Part shown: positions 51,735-60,723 of the stretch, one piece after another | How positions within the stretch are numbered: position 1 is the stretch's first letter | How the letters are laid out: each line of letters begins with the position of its first letter | Source: Bacillota bacterium | GTDB lineage: Bacteria; Bacillota_A; Clostridia; Lachnospirales; Lachnospiraceae | DNA: 64,000 bases | Direction of reading: 5' to 3' | Assembly: GCA_023407175.1 (NCBI GenBank) | Contig: JAEYMU010000024.1 | Location: 296,739-360,738, forward strand | Translations under genes and position numbers: made by a program | The notes under the pieces: model-generated | What the model saw: only the letters and a program-made list of their open reading frames with translations | The model's database searches: none | What the model was told of the DNA's origin: nothing

Positions 51735-53483
51735 TTATGCAAGCCACCAGCCCTCGGCCCGCTCCCGGATTTTAATAAATTCCTGATAGGTTCCTTCCTG
51801 CTCTAAAAGCTGTTTGTGCGTACCACTTTGGGCCACTGTTCCACTGTCGAGTACTAAAATCTGATCAGCATTTTCAATGGTTGCCAGCCGGTGGGCAATG
51901 GTAATAATGGCCTTTCCATGGGTCAGAGAGGAAAGTGCCTGCTGAATCAAATGCTCATTTTCCGGGTCAATGCTTGCGGTTGCTTCATCCAAAATTACGA
52001 TAGGAGCGTCCTTAAGTATGGCGCGGGCAATGGAAATACGCTGTTTCTCACCGCCGGACAGAGTGGAACCGCCTTCCCCAACAATGGTGTCATAGCCTTT
52101 TGGCAAAGCCGTAATAAAATCATGGCAGCGGGCAGACTCGGCCGCCGCTATGATCTGTTCCTGTGTTGCGCCCGGATTTCCGAATCGGATATTGTTTCTA
52201 ATGGTATCCCGGAACAGGTAGACATTCTGAAATACCATACTGATATTCTTCAGCAGGCTGTCACAGGTCAGTTCACGAATATCAACACCGCCTATGCGGA
52301 TTGCGCCTTCCCTCACATCATAGAACCGGGCGATCAGATTGCAGAGCGTAGATTTTCCGCTTCCGGAAGGCCCTACAATCGCCGTGGTCTTGTGTGGGGG
52401 AATGGTGAGATTCAGGTTATGTAAAATGATCCGGTTGTCATACCCGAAGGATACCTCCTGAAATTCAATATCGTAAGTGGAGAGCGAGGTATCCTTACCA
52501 TTCCGGTCGATAAAATCCACCTGTTCCAGGGCCTCCAGCTTATTCATTGCAGAATCCACAATCGCCAGCACATGGGCAGCGTCATTGATGTTTTCCACAC
52601 TGCCGAAGATAATGAAAGAGAACAAAACAAACATTAAGAAAACGGAAATCTCCATCCGGCCGGAATAGGTCTGCCAGGCACAGATGGAAACTAAACCGAT
52701 GGAGGCCAGCTTCAGCACTAGTAAATGCAGGCAGTTGTAGGGGACAAAGCCCTTCTCAATCCGGATATTGATATTCTTCAAGTCCCGGCTGGCATTGCGG
52801 AAGCTCTCCATAGAGGCTCCCTCCTGACCGAAGGACTTTACAATGGAAAGACCACGGATATATTCAACCGCAGCGCCGGACATATCCTCCGCAGCCTGGT
52901 GCGCTATGGGAGCGGTCTTTCGGCTGCGATGGTTAATTCCGGAAAGTCCCAATGCCGACAGGAGGGTTCCTGCAACAGCCAGAAGTGCTGCGGCCGGACT
53001 GAAAAATGCAAGACACAGCACCACAGCCAGAAGCTGGATATAGCCATTCAAAACAGTATCCACCATCTTCATGCTCTGCAATTCTAAAGCAGAGAGCTCG
53101 GTTGTCACGGCAGCCAGAATATCACCTGTACTATTCTTTGTAAAATACCCCAACGATACGCGTTTTAAAACATCGCCCAGGCGGATACGCTGCCCGGAAG
53201 CTACCTCGTGGCCAATACTTTCTTGGAGAACGGCCTTCCAATAAGAAAGCAGGAAGCGCAGGAAGATAAACAGCAGGATGGCAAGGGTCACTGACAGAGC
53301 CAGATTTTTGGGCAAGGGAGTGTGAGTCCAATAGGATTCCAGCACCTCTCCTAAAGCCCAGGCCGCTACCATAGTAGGCCCGGCTGTCATAAAGCTGCTA
53401 AAAAATGAGAAAATAACACCAAGATACAGGCGGCCCTTATATTTACCGGCCCATTGCACAATTCGTCTTATTGTCCGAAACAT
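51735..53483 (-). CDS. ABC transporter, fused membrane-ATPase subunit A
   Basis: A 582-aa type IV ABC half-transporter: six helices (residues about 15-300), then Walker A GPSGSGKST, signature LSGGEKQRISIARA, and Walker B IVILDEATASIDP. It pairs with the 590-aa half-transporter encoded just upstream (1-bp gap). By position next to an AraC regulator and an ECF module, and by its partner's ATAFTDP D-loop, it resembles the siderophore importers YbtPQ/IrtAB rather than drug exporters. Substrate unproven. It is convergent with znuA. Confidence 0.88.
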   Translation of the reverse strand: MFRTIRRIVQWAGKYKGRLYLGVIFSFFSSFMTAGPTMVAAWALGEVLESYWTHTPLPKNLALSVTLAILLFIFLRFLLSYWKAVLQESIGHEVASGQRIRLGDVLKRVSLGYFTKNSTGDILAAVTTELSALELQSMKMVDTVLNGYIQLLAVVLCLAFFSPAAALLAVAGTLLSALGLSGINHRSRKTAPIAHQAAEDMSGAAVEYIRGLSIVKSFGQEGASMESFRNASRDLKNINIRIEKGFVPYNCLHLLVLKLASIGLVSICAWQTYSGRMEISVFLMFVLFSFIIFGSVENINDAAHVLAIVDSAMNKLEALEQVDFIDRNGKDTSLSTYDIEFQEVSFGYDNRIILHNLNLTIPPHKTTAIVGPSGSGKSTLCNLIARFYDVREGAIRIGGVDIRELTCDSLLKNISMVFQNVYLFRDTIRNNIRFGNPGATQEQIIAAAESARCHDFITALPKGYDTIVGEGGSTLSGGEKQRISIARAILKDAPIVILDEATASIDPENEHLIQQALSSLTHGKAIITIAHRLATIENADQILVLDSGTVAQSGTHKQLLEQEGTYQEFIKIRERAEGWWLA

Positions 53484-53484
53484 A

Positions 53485-55257
53485 TTATGATACCTCCTTT
53501 TCCTCGCCTACAAACCAATGCTTTGTGCCAATGTGGGCTTTCCACATATCCGCATAAAGGGGGCAGGTCTCCAATAATTCCTTTTGTGTACCGCAGCCAA
53601 GGATTTCTCCCTTCTGCAAAACCACAATCTGGCCCGCATTCTGAATTGTGGAGAGGCGATGGGCAATGACCAGCAGGGTTTTCCCTTTTGACAAAGCCAT
53701 GATAGACCTTTGAAGCTTGTCTTCGTTCAAAGGATCAGTAAAGGCGGTCGCCTCGTCTAGAATGACGATAGGAGCATCTTTCAGAATGGCTCTGGCAAGG
53801 GCGATCCGCTGTTTCTCACCGCCGGACAGCCGCTTGCCCGCGTCACCGGCAGGGGTGTCATAGCCCTTCTCCAGCTTTAGAATAAAATCATCACAGCAGG
53901 CTGCTTTGGCGGCGGCGTAGACTTCTTCATCACTGGCTTCGGGATTTCCAAGGCGGATATTTTCCCTTAAGGAACAATGAAACAGAAAATTGTCCTGTGT
54001 CACAAAGCTGACAAGTCGGGAGAGCTGACGCATCGGAATATCCTTTACATTCACGCCCCCGATGGTTATCTTGCCCCTTGTCACGTCCCAAAACCGGGCA
54101 ATCAGTCTTGCCACAGTCGATTTGCCGCCGCCGGAGGGGCCTACCAATGCGGTAAAGCTGCCCTGGGGTATCGATAGATTTAACTCGTGAAGCACCGTAT
54201 CGGCATTGTTGCCGCCATAGGAGAAGGATACCTTTTGAAGCTCAATGTCAATTCCGTTCAGTTTGGCTTCTGTCAAAGCATTGGACAGCTCCGGCAGATT
54301 CAAAAGCTCGTTGGCTGCTTCTACGGAAAATTCCATGGACTTCATTTCATTGATAAAGGTTGTTGCCTTCATCAATGGAGCCACAATACTTAGAGAAAGA
54401 ATCAGGCACATGGTCAGGGCATCCGGGGCGATGGAGCCATTTTGATAGAGCAGCAAACCAATGGGCAGAGAGCCCAGCAGAGTAGTTGGCAGGATTGCAA
54501 AGGTCAGATTCATGGTTTTCCAGGAGCTTTTGAACCAGGCCAGTGTGAAATCCTTGAAGGACTCTACCGCACCGGCGAATTTCTCATAGGAGCTGGTGCT
54601 TTGATTGAAGGCTTTTACAACCTCGATCCCTTCCATATACTCAATAATGACATTGTTTACATGATTGTTTGCTTCCATATAGGCTGCATATTGACTGTTG
54701 TAATTTCGCATCAGAAAAAACATTGGAATGATTGCCAGAACAGGTGCAATCAAAATCGACAGGCCCATGTGCCAATCAATTACTGTCATCCAGATAAAGA
54801 TAACAACAGGAAGCGCAAGATTGGCAGATAGCTCCGGAATCATGTGTGCCAGGGGCGGCTCCACGTTTTCTACCTTGTCCATGATGATATTTTTGAGATA
54901 ACCGATCCGGCGATTCATTATCTCTCCAAGGGGAGCCTGCATCAGCCGGTCGGCAATCTTAAGCCGCAGGCCCTCCAGAATTATATAGGCCGAGATATGG
55001 GACAGGACGGTGGAAATTCCATAGAACAGTACTTTGACCAGATACCCGCCTGCGCCAATCAAGCACCAGAATAGGATGGTATTCCAATCCTCTATCCGTT
55101 GAATGAACAGAAGCAATATCCGATAAACCGCATAATAGGGGACGAAGCCTCCTGCAACACTGATGCCTGCACACAGTACGGAAAGGAGCATTTTCCCTTT
55201 GCAGGGGCTGGCAAAGGATAAAAGTATTTTCAACCAGTTTTCCTTTGATTGTTTCAT
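53485..55257 (-). CDS. ABC transporter, fused membrane-ATPase subunit B
   Basis: A 590-aa half-transporter with a six-helix domain, Walker A GPSGGGKST, signature LSGGEKQRIALARA and Walker B IVILDEATAFTDPLNED. ATAF-DP at the D-loop is a trait I associate with IrtA/YbtP-type siderophore importers. A GTG at 55266 is in frame; GAGGTGAGG points to ATG 55257. It has its own likely promoter (55302) after the araC terminator. It forms a heterodimer with the downstream protein. Confidence 0.88.
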   Translation of the reverse strand: MKQSKENWLKILLSFASPCKGKMLLSVLCAGISVAGGFVPYYAVYRILLLFIQRIEDWNTILFWCLIGAGGYLVKVLFYGISTVLSHISAYIILEGLRLKIADRLMQAPLGEIMNRRIGYLKNIIMDKVENVEPPLAHMIPELSANLALPVVIFIWMTVIDWHMGLSILIAPVLAIIPMFFLMRNYNSQYAAYMEANNHVNNVIIEYMEGIEVVKAFNQSTSSYEKFAGAVESFKDFTLAWFKSSWKTMNLTFAILPTTLLGSLPIGLLLYQNGSIAPDALTMCLILSLSIVAPLMKATTFINEMKSMEFSVEAANELLNLPELSNALTEAKLNGIDIELQKVSFSYGGNNADTVLHELNLSIPQGSFTALVGPSGGGKSTVARLIARFWDVTRGKITIGGVNVKDIPMRQLSRLVSFVTQDNFLFHCSLRENIRLGNPEASDEEVYAAAKAACCDDFILKLEKGYDTPAGDAGKRLSGGEKQRIALARAILKDAPIVILDEATAFTDPLNEDKLQRSIMALSKGKTLLVIAHRLSTIQNAGQIVVLQKGEILGCGTQKELLETCPLYADMWKAHIGTKHWFVGEEKEVS

Positions 55258-55301
55258 AAACCTCACCTCTCATTTCTTATTTCATTCAAAGCAATTGCAA
55301 A

Positions 55302-55311
55302 ATTATATCAT
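55302..55311 (-). promoter_or_regulatory. Extended -10 promoter of the ABC pair
   Basis: On the minus strand TGATATAAT (extended -10; TATAAT at 55302-55307) lies 45 bp before ATG 55257. The -35 (TATTTT) is poor, which fits an activator-dependent promoter, perhaps for the AraC protein encoded upstream. Confidence 0.5.
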
Positions 55312-55327
55312 ACCGGACGCACTAAAA

Positions 55328-55361
55328 ATAAGGATGGTCAGTTAAGACTAACCATCCTTAT
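55328..55361 (-). terminator. Terminator after the AraC gene
   Basis: An 11-bp perfect stem (55328-55338 with 55351-55361), 12-nt loop, followed on the minus strand by TTTTT. It separates the ECF-araC transcript from the ABC pair. Confidence 0.8.
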
Positions 55362-55413
55362 CCTATCATTGATTTTATTTTTCTTCCGCTCCATATGGGC
55401 TTTTCTATTCTGA

Positions 55414-56373
55414 TTAGATAAAAGATTTTCGATATTCCAGGGGAGTTTTCCCCATCTCCTGATGAAAGGCAGAAGCAAATTTGCTGGGGCTGTCATAGCC
55501 TACCAGCCCGGCAATTTCAGCTACCTTCAGATTCTTGTTGGATTTGAGCAGGGCGGCTGCATAGTTCATCCGATATTTTCTCATATAGGTGAAAACAGGG
55601 CTTCCATACACGCTCTTAAAGCAGTTTTTTAAGGGCGTCAGGGCGATATCAAAGCGCTCTGATAATTCTTCAATGGTATAATTTTTAGTCAGGTCGGAGG
55701 TAAGCAGTCCCTGGATTGCTTTTATCTTTTCAATCTGGACCTTATAGAAATAGGGACGTTCTTCCTTATGGGCGGACAGTTCAAGTGCATCCAGATACAG
55801 CAGCAGCTCCAGCACCTTGATACGAAAGTAGTCCCGTTTGATTTTTGCCGGAACATGATACAGCTCTGAGAAAATATGCATGGTGGCAGGCTCTCCCGGA
55901 ATGACAAAGGGAGATGGGTCGCTGCAATATTTCAGCTGCAGATCAGCCAGGCTGACAGGGAAATCCCGCATCACATTCAGAAGTCCTTTTTCTGCAATAT
56001 CCATTTGAAATCCGATGGAAATTCCGTGATAATGACAGAGTGGAAAGGCCACATGGCCTGTATGGCGGATACGTTGGTCGATTCGCAGATCGCCGGCTTC
56101 AAGATAGCAGTACACACCTTCGCTCACTTCCTGTTCAATGCGCCCCTCCCGGCAGTGATCGATGCAAAATAAATTGGTTTCTGTCTGAAAGAAGGAAACA
56201 CACTCCCTCATGTGAAAGTCGTTATACATCAAAAAGGCACCGGGGAAAACCTGATAGATCGTCATCAGGCCGTCACCGCTGTCATCATGGAGACGCATGA
56301 TTTTACATTCCTGCGTTTCAATTACCTCCTGCACATTCGGACCGCAATATGTTTTTTGAAACATTTCCCACAT
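55414..56373 (-). CDS. AraC family transcriptional regulator
   Basis: A 319-aa regulator with a unique N-terminal sensing domain and two C-terminal helix-turn-helix motifs: TIEELSERFDIALTPLKNCF and KVAEIAGLVGYDSPSKFASAFHQEMGKTPLEYR. The combination of AraC protein and half-transporter pair recalls YbtA with YbtPQ, where the regulator senses the siderophore. The start is within the 3' end of the ecfA gene (56-bp overlap). ATG 56373 has GAGAGGA before it. It is thus translationally linked to the ECF operon. Confidence 0.88.
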   Translation of the reverse strand: MWEMFQKTYCGPNVQEVIETQECKIMRLHDDSGDGLMTIYQVFPGAFLMYNDFHMRECVSFFQTETNLFCIDHCREGRIEQEVSEGVYCYLEAGDLRIDQRIRHTGHVAFPLCHYHGISIGFQMDIAEKGLLNVMRDFPVSLADLQLKYCSDPSPFVIPGEPATMHIFSELYHVPAKIKRDYFRIKVLELLLYLDALELSAHKEERPYFYKVQIEKIKAIQGLLTSDLTKNYTIEELSERFDIALTPLKNCFKSVYGSPVFTYMRKYRMNYAAALLKSNKNLKVAEIAGLVGYDSPSKFASAFHQEMGKTPLEYRKSFI

Positions 56374-57781
56374 GGCTTCCTCTCCCTTCTGCCCTGTATC
56401 CCTCCATATGGAATATTCTATCACAGGTTTGCTCTAAAAACTCGAAATCGTGCGAAATAATAAGGAGAATTTTATCCTTTCCGTTCAGGCTCCGGATCAT
56501 ACGGCTGACCTTAAGCATACGCCGGTAGTCAAGCCCGCTGGTAGGCTCATCAAAAACAAGAACCTTTTTATCGGATAAAATAGCAGTTGCGACTGCGAGC
56601 CGCTGTTTCTGTCCGCCGGATAAGGCCATAGGGTGCCTGTCCTTGAAGGACAGAAGATCAAAAGCCTCCAATACTTCCTCAATTCTGACGGCGGGGCAGT
56701 CAGGAAGTGCCAGCTCACATTCATTCCATACGCTGTCCGCAAATAACTGGTGATTCACATCCTGCATAACGCAGAAGCAGGCCCTGTTTCGCTCCTTCGG
56801 CTTTAATATCCTACCATCCAGCCGGATTACTCCGCTTTTTTGTTTCAGCAGTCCGCACAAACAGCGGGTTAGGGTGGTTTTTCCCGCTCCGTTATTCCCG
56901 GTAATGCCCAGCACCTCACCGGGCCTGGCAGAAAAACTCATATCCTTAAATACGGGACCTAAATCAAAGATGCAGGATAAGCCTTCCACGGATAAACCCT
57001 TTTTGACACCGGGGGGTAGAGCTTCGGGTAAATGCAGGACCGGAGGAACAAGGCTTCTAAGTCCCATTGAAATTCTCTCAGTTTCTGATATTTGCTGAAT
57101 TTCTTCCCGTGAGAAGATTCGAGAAATTCTGCCTTCTTTTATGAATATGGCCCGGTCGATCAAATCCATAAGAAAGTAAAGCCGATGCTCCGCTATGATA
57201 ATGGTGCGGCCCTCCTTCTTGATTTGGAGGAGCAGCTGTCTAAGAAGCTCGATCGCATCGGCGTCGAGGTTTGCCGTTGGCTCATCCAGCACAAAAATAT
57301 CCGGATTCATGGCATAAACAGATGCAAAGGCAAGGGCCTGCTTTTCACCTCCGGACATGGAGAAAATATTTCGACCAAGGAGCGCTTCAATATGTAGGGC
57401 AAAAACCGTAGCATCCAGACGTTCCCTGATCCTTGCCGGCTCCACACCGGAATTTTCCAATCCAAAGACAAGCTCGCTGTCGGAATCAATATTAAAAAAC
57501 TGGGATTTGGGATTTTGAAATACAGAGCCTACCTGTTCGGCGAGCCGGTACATTTCTGTTTGGGATACATTCATTTCGCCTACCTCGGTAAGGCCTGATA
57601 AATTGCCTCCCTCTACAAAGTGGGGGATCAGGCCGTTGATCAGTTTTGTTACCGTTGTTTTCCCGCAACCGCTTTCTCCGCAGAGCAAAATACACTCACC
57701 CTGTCCAATCTGCAAATCAATATGGGACAGGGTTTCCTGCAGCTCCTCATATTGAAAAGAAACATCTTTGATATGAACCAA
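56318..57781 (-). CDS. ECF transporter ATPase, double ABC domain
   Basis: A 487-aa protein holding two ATPase domains in tandem. The first has Walker A GESGCGKTT, signature MSGGEKQAL and Walker B IFVLDEPTANLD. The second has GNNGAGKTT, LSGGQKQRLAVAT and VLVFDEPTSGLD. It corresponds to fused EcfA1-EcfA2 as seen with Trep_Strep-type S components. The start is TTG at 57781, with AGGAGGT 7 nt upstream. It powers the ECF importer with EcfT (12 bp upstream) and the S component. Confidence 0.9.
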   Translation of the reverse strand: MVHIKDVSFQYEELQETLSHIDLQIGQGECILLCGESGCGKTTVTKLINGLIPHFVEGGNLSGLTEVGEMNVSQTEMYRLAEQVGSVFQNPKSQFFNIDSDSELVFGLENSGVEPARIRERLDATVFALHIEALLGRNIFSMSGGEKQALAFASVYAMNPDIFVLDEPTANLDADAIELLRQLLLQIKKEGRTIIIAEHRLYFLMDLIDRAIFIKEGRISRIFSREEIQQISETERISMGLRSLVPPVLHLPEALPPGVKKGLSVEGLSCIFDLGPVFKDMSFSARPGEVLGITGNNGAGKTTLTRCLCGLLKQKSGVIRLDGRILKPKERNRACFCVMQDVNHQLFADSVWNECELALPDCPAVRIEEVLEAFDLLSFKDRHPMALSGGQKQRLAVATAILSDKKVLVFDEPTSGLDYRRMLKVSRMIRSLNGKDKILLIISHDFEFLEQTCDRIFHMEGYRAEGRGSHVGNVSKNILRSECAGGN

Positions 57782-57793
57782 TTGTGCTACCTC

Positions 57794-58477
57794 CTATTCC
57801 AGTGCAATGGCAATCATGCAAAAAATCACACCTGCGGTCAGACAAAGCACATCCTGAAGACCAAACCTCATAGTAATGATACTGGTCTTAGGTTTTGGAT
57901 TTTCAATACCGCGGGTTACAGCCGCGGCTGAAAGCTCTTCGGCGGTAGCTGTGGCTGAAATCATAACTGGAACCAATAGACACTCTATTTTTTGCAGGCC
58001 ATGAATATTGCGTAATTTCATGGCATCCCGGATATAACTGATTTCCTCCCTGATGGCTGGAAAATAGCGGATAGTTACCGAAAGGGGGATGATAAGTCCC
58101 TGTGGGATATGCCATTTCCTAAGGGCCAGCATCAGTTCCCGTACCGAGGTTTTTTTCACAATGAAAGCACCGACAATCAGGCAGGGAAATATTTTTCTGG
58201 TATAGGAAACAATGATGAAAAAGGTACTGCCTATGATTTGGGGTCCATTGGGGAAAATATAGTATTGCAGCAAAAGGCAAAAACCGAAGGCAGCGGCTAG
58301 TTTAACCGCAGCCTTTCTGCAGCCGCAGGCAGTAATCAGCAGGAGGAGCAGGACAACCCATGTAATTTCAATCCATAGGGAATGCTGCGTAAAGGCTACT
58401 ACATTTGCCAAAACCAATAAAAGCAGTTCTGTCCGTGGATCAAATTTAAGCACATGCTTTTTTGCTTCTGCCTTCAT
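57794..58477 (-). CDS. ECF transporter transmembrane subunit (EcfT/CbiQ)
   Basis: A 227-aa membrane protein of the CbiQ/EcfT family with five or so helices and the conserved coupling motifs ISYIRDAMKLRNIHG and ELSAAAVTRGIENP (the Ala-Arg-Gly pairs that dock on the ATPases). It joins the S component to the ATPases. Its ATG overlaps the S-gene stop (TAATG). Confidence 0.88.
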   Translation of the reverse strand: MKAEAKKHVLKFDPRTELLLLVLANVVAFTQHSLWIEITWVVLLLLLITACGCRKAAVKLAAAFGFCLLLQYYIFPNGPQIIGSTFFIIVSYTRKIFPCLIVGAFIVKKTSVRELMLALRKWHIPQGLIIPLSVTIRYFPAIREEISYIRDAMKLRNIHGLQKIECLLVPVMISATATAEELSAAAVTRGIENPKPKTSIITMRFGLQDVLCLTAGVIFCMIAIALE

Positions 58478-59082
58478 TAAACAATGCCTGCCTTTTCAAA
58501 ATGCTTTTTGAACAATTTTCTTGCGATAAACGCACCCAGCAATGCACCGAGGACAGGAGCAGCAACCAGTACAATCAGCATCCAGTCGGAGGAAAGTGCC
58601 TGTAGGGCTGAAACATAGTCCGAAGAAATTCCCTGTTCGCTGATTTGTGTCAAGAAGCTTTCCTTGAACAGCCAAATAGGAAGAGGAGAGCCGATCATCC
58701 CCAGGGAAAAGAAAGCAAAGGCCAGAGAATTGCCGGGGAAGCTGCTATAGCTTGTGAGATAACGGGTAAGCTCTGCCAGTCCGCAGCCGATAACAAAAGT
58801 AATTAGAATGATTATGGTAAATTGGCCGGTTGCGAAGTAAATCAGGCCGGTAATCAGCCCCATCAGGAAAACAGCGCCGGGCTTTTGAACCTTTGCGGCC
58901 ATCAGCATAAAAGGTACACCGGTAAACAGGGCGATGAAGCCGGGCATCAAAATCCACATGACAGGGTGCAGGCCGCCCATGAGCATGAAAATAAAGTTGA
59001 TAACGAAGTAGATGGCAGAAAAGATACCGATAGTAATTAGGTCTTTTCCTTTCATTTTTTTGTTAGAAGTTGAGTTTTGCAT
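58477..59082 (-). CDS. ECF S component, Trep_Strep (MptA-like) family
   Basis: A 201-aa membrane protein with five to six helices, starting KGKDLITIGIFSAIYFVINF and including FALFTGVPFML-like and GNSLAFAFFSLGMIGSPLPIW segments typical of the TIGR02185 (Trep_Strep) S components. These bind an unknown substrate; family members occur beside siderophore-like ABC pairs. GGGAGGAAA precedes the ATG. It is the first gene of the ecfS-ecfT-ecfA-araC unit. Confidence 0.85.
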   Translation of the reverse strand: MQNSTSNKKMKGKDLITIGIFSAIYFVINFIFMLMGGLHPVMWILMPGFIALFTGVPFMLMAAKVQKPGAVFLMGLITGLIYFATGQFTIIILITFVIGCGLAELTRYLTSYSSFPGNSLAFAFFSLGMIGSPLPIWLFKESFLTQISEQGISSDYVSALQALSSDWMLIVLVAAPVLGALLGAFIARKLFKKHFEKAGIV

Positions 59083-59099
59083 AAGATTTCCTCCCTAAA

Positions 59100-59115
59100 G
59101 TTAGATATAACTAAC
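59100..59115. promoter_or_regulatory. DtxR/IdeR-like palindrome before the ECF operon
   Basis: GTTAG-ATATAA-CTAAC lies 18 bp upstream of the S-component ATG. It resembles the half-sites of the DtxR/IdeR iron box (TTAGG-TTAG..CTAA). If real, the ECF/AraC/ABC locus is iron-repressed. A single site, so moderate support. Confidence 0.5.
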
Positions 59116-59264
59116 CAATAACTGTTTTTTTAGCGCCGTTCGGGCGCTTACACAGGATAGGATACAGGAAAACAAATCCTGTTTCCGCTCCATTCGGTCT
59201 TTTTTATTCCAAAAGGATATTTTTATTTTGATAACTGAATTTGTCGGAATAGGGAAGCAAGGTC

Positions 59265-59335
59265 TTGACAAGGGGCGGCATGTGTAATACAATAATAGCA
59301 AGTTAATAAATATACTTTATAAAGTATGTTTATTA
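59265..59335 (+). promoter_or_regulatory. Promoter and 32-bp palindrome before the MFS-ROK pair
   Basis: TTGACA (59265-59270) and TACAAT (59288-59293), 17-bp spacing. Immediately downstream, 59304-59335 forms a palindrome with a perfect 16-bp centre (ATACTTTATAAAGTAT, 59312-59327) and outer arms TAATAAA/TTTATTA, with a single mismatched pair. Placed at about +5 to +36, it is a natural operator, probably for the ROK repressor encoded at 60724. Confidence 0.75.
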
Positions 59336-59416
59336 TATGGAAAAGTATTTCATTATGAATTTAGAAACAAACAGCAGCATGCTACAAATTTATATAACAA
59401 TAAAGGATGGATTCAT

Positions 59417-60673
59417 ATGGCAACTTGGTTTTTGATTATTATTTATCTGGCGTTTATCAGTCTGGGACTTCCGGATTCCCTGCTTGGCTCGGCATGGCCC
59501 ATAATGCGATCCGACATAGGCGCTTCATTCAGCTTCGCAGGAGTTATATCCATGATAGTGGCAGGAGGGACCATCGTATCCAGCTTGGTAAGCGGCAGGC
59601 TGATTCAGCGGTTGGGGACGGGAAAAATCACATTGATCAGCTGCTGTATGACAGCAGGTGCCCTGCTGGGGTTTTCTATGGCGCCTTCGCTGGTTTGGTT
59701 TGCCGTCCTGGCATTACCCCTTGGTCTGGGGGCAGGTTCGGTCGATGCAGCTTTAAATAGCTATATTGCTGAGAATTATAAGGCTCATCATATGAACTGG
59801 CTGCACTGCTTCTGGGGTGTCGGGGCAACGACGGGACCGATTATTATGTCCTATTATATCGCGGAGCATGCTTCCTGGAGGAGCGGTTATACAGCGGTAT
59901 CCATGATACAATTTGCGCTGGTCCTGGTTTTATTTTTTACACTTCCCCTGTGGAAGCGTATCGCCGCAAGCCGGGAGCCCAAGAATTCAGAAAATGTGGG
60001 AGAGCATGACGGACAGGAAGCTGGGCTGTCCCGGCAGGAAAGTAGCGCAGTGCAGCAAGGCAGCGTAGGGCAGCGAAGCAACGCGGCGGAAAATGTACTC
60101 CATATCAAAGGAGTAAAGAATTCTCTGATTGCTTTTTTATTCTATTGCGGTGTTGAAGCTACCGTAGGGCTGTGGGGTGCAAGCTACCTGGTCGGCGTAA
60201 AAAATATCACGGCAGAGAATGCGGCCGGCTGGATATCCTTATATTATGGTGGAATCACCCTGGGAAGATTGATTACCGGCTTTATTACACTAAAGGTTCC
60301 TAACCGTCTTTTAATCCGATATGGCCAGTTGGTTGCCGCTGTGGGCGGAATTGTTTTTATACTGCCATTACCGGTTCCATTTTCTTTGGTTAGCCTTATT
60401 CTGATTGGCTTGGGGCTGGCTCCGATTTATCCGGGGCTTCTTCATGAAACTCCGTCCAGATTCGGAAAGGAAAATTCAGCAAAGCTTATGGGCTATCAAA
60501 TGGCTGTGGCATATACGGGAACGACATTTCTTCCCCCTCTGTTTGGTGTAATTGCCGCTCATACAAGCCTGGACATCTTCCCTTATCTTGTTATTGCTTA
60601 TCTGATTTTCATGATGTTAAGTACAGAGAAGGTAAATCATATTTTACGAAGAAAAGCAGCAATAAGAGATTAG
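59417..60673 (+). CDS. MFS transporter
   Basis: A 418-aa major facilitator with twelve predicted helices in two halves split by a charged loop (residues about 180-230, rich in Glu/Gln/Ser). The N-terminus FISLGLPDSLLGSAWPIMRSD, the loop GRLIQRLGTGKITLIS and the C-half motif GLGLAPIYPGLLHETP resemble FucP/YfkF-like sugar transporters. It is probably a sugar or sugar-derivative permease controlled by the ROK gene 50 bp downstream. There is no strong RBS; AAAGGATGG lies 9 nt upstream. Confidence 0.88.
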   Translation: MATWFLIIIYLAFISLGLPDSLLGSAWPIMRSDIGASFSFAGVISMIVAGGTIVSSLVSGRLIQRLGTGKITLISCCMTAGALLGFSMAPSLVWFAVLALPLGLGAGSVDAALNSYIAENYKAHHMNWLHCFWGVGATTGPIIMSYYIAEHASWRSGYTAVSMIQFALVLVLFFTLPLWKRIAASREPKNSENVGEHDGQEAGLSRQESSAVQQGSVGQRSNAAENVLHIKGVKNSLIAFLFYCGVEATVGLWGASYLVGVKNITAENAAGWISLYYGGITLGRLITGFITLKVPNRLLIRYGQLVAAVGGIVFILPLPVPFSLVSLILIGLGLAPIYPGLLHETPSRFGKENSAKLMGYQMAVAYTGTTFLPPLFGVIAAHTSLDIFPYLVIAYLIFMMLSTEKVNHILRRKAAIRD

Positions 60674-60723
60674 TGTGAATGATTGAGAAGATATATTCGA
60701 AATAGTAGAAAGGAGAGCCTTAT

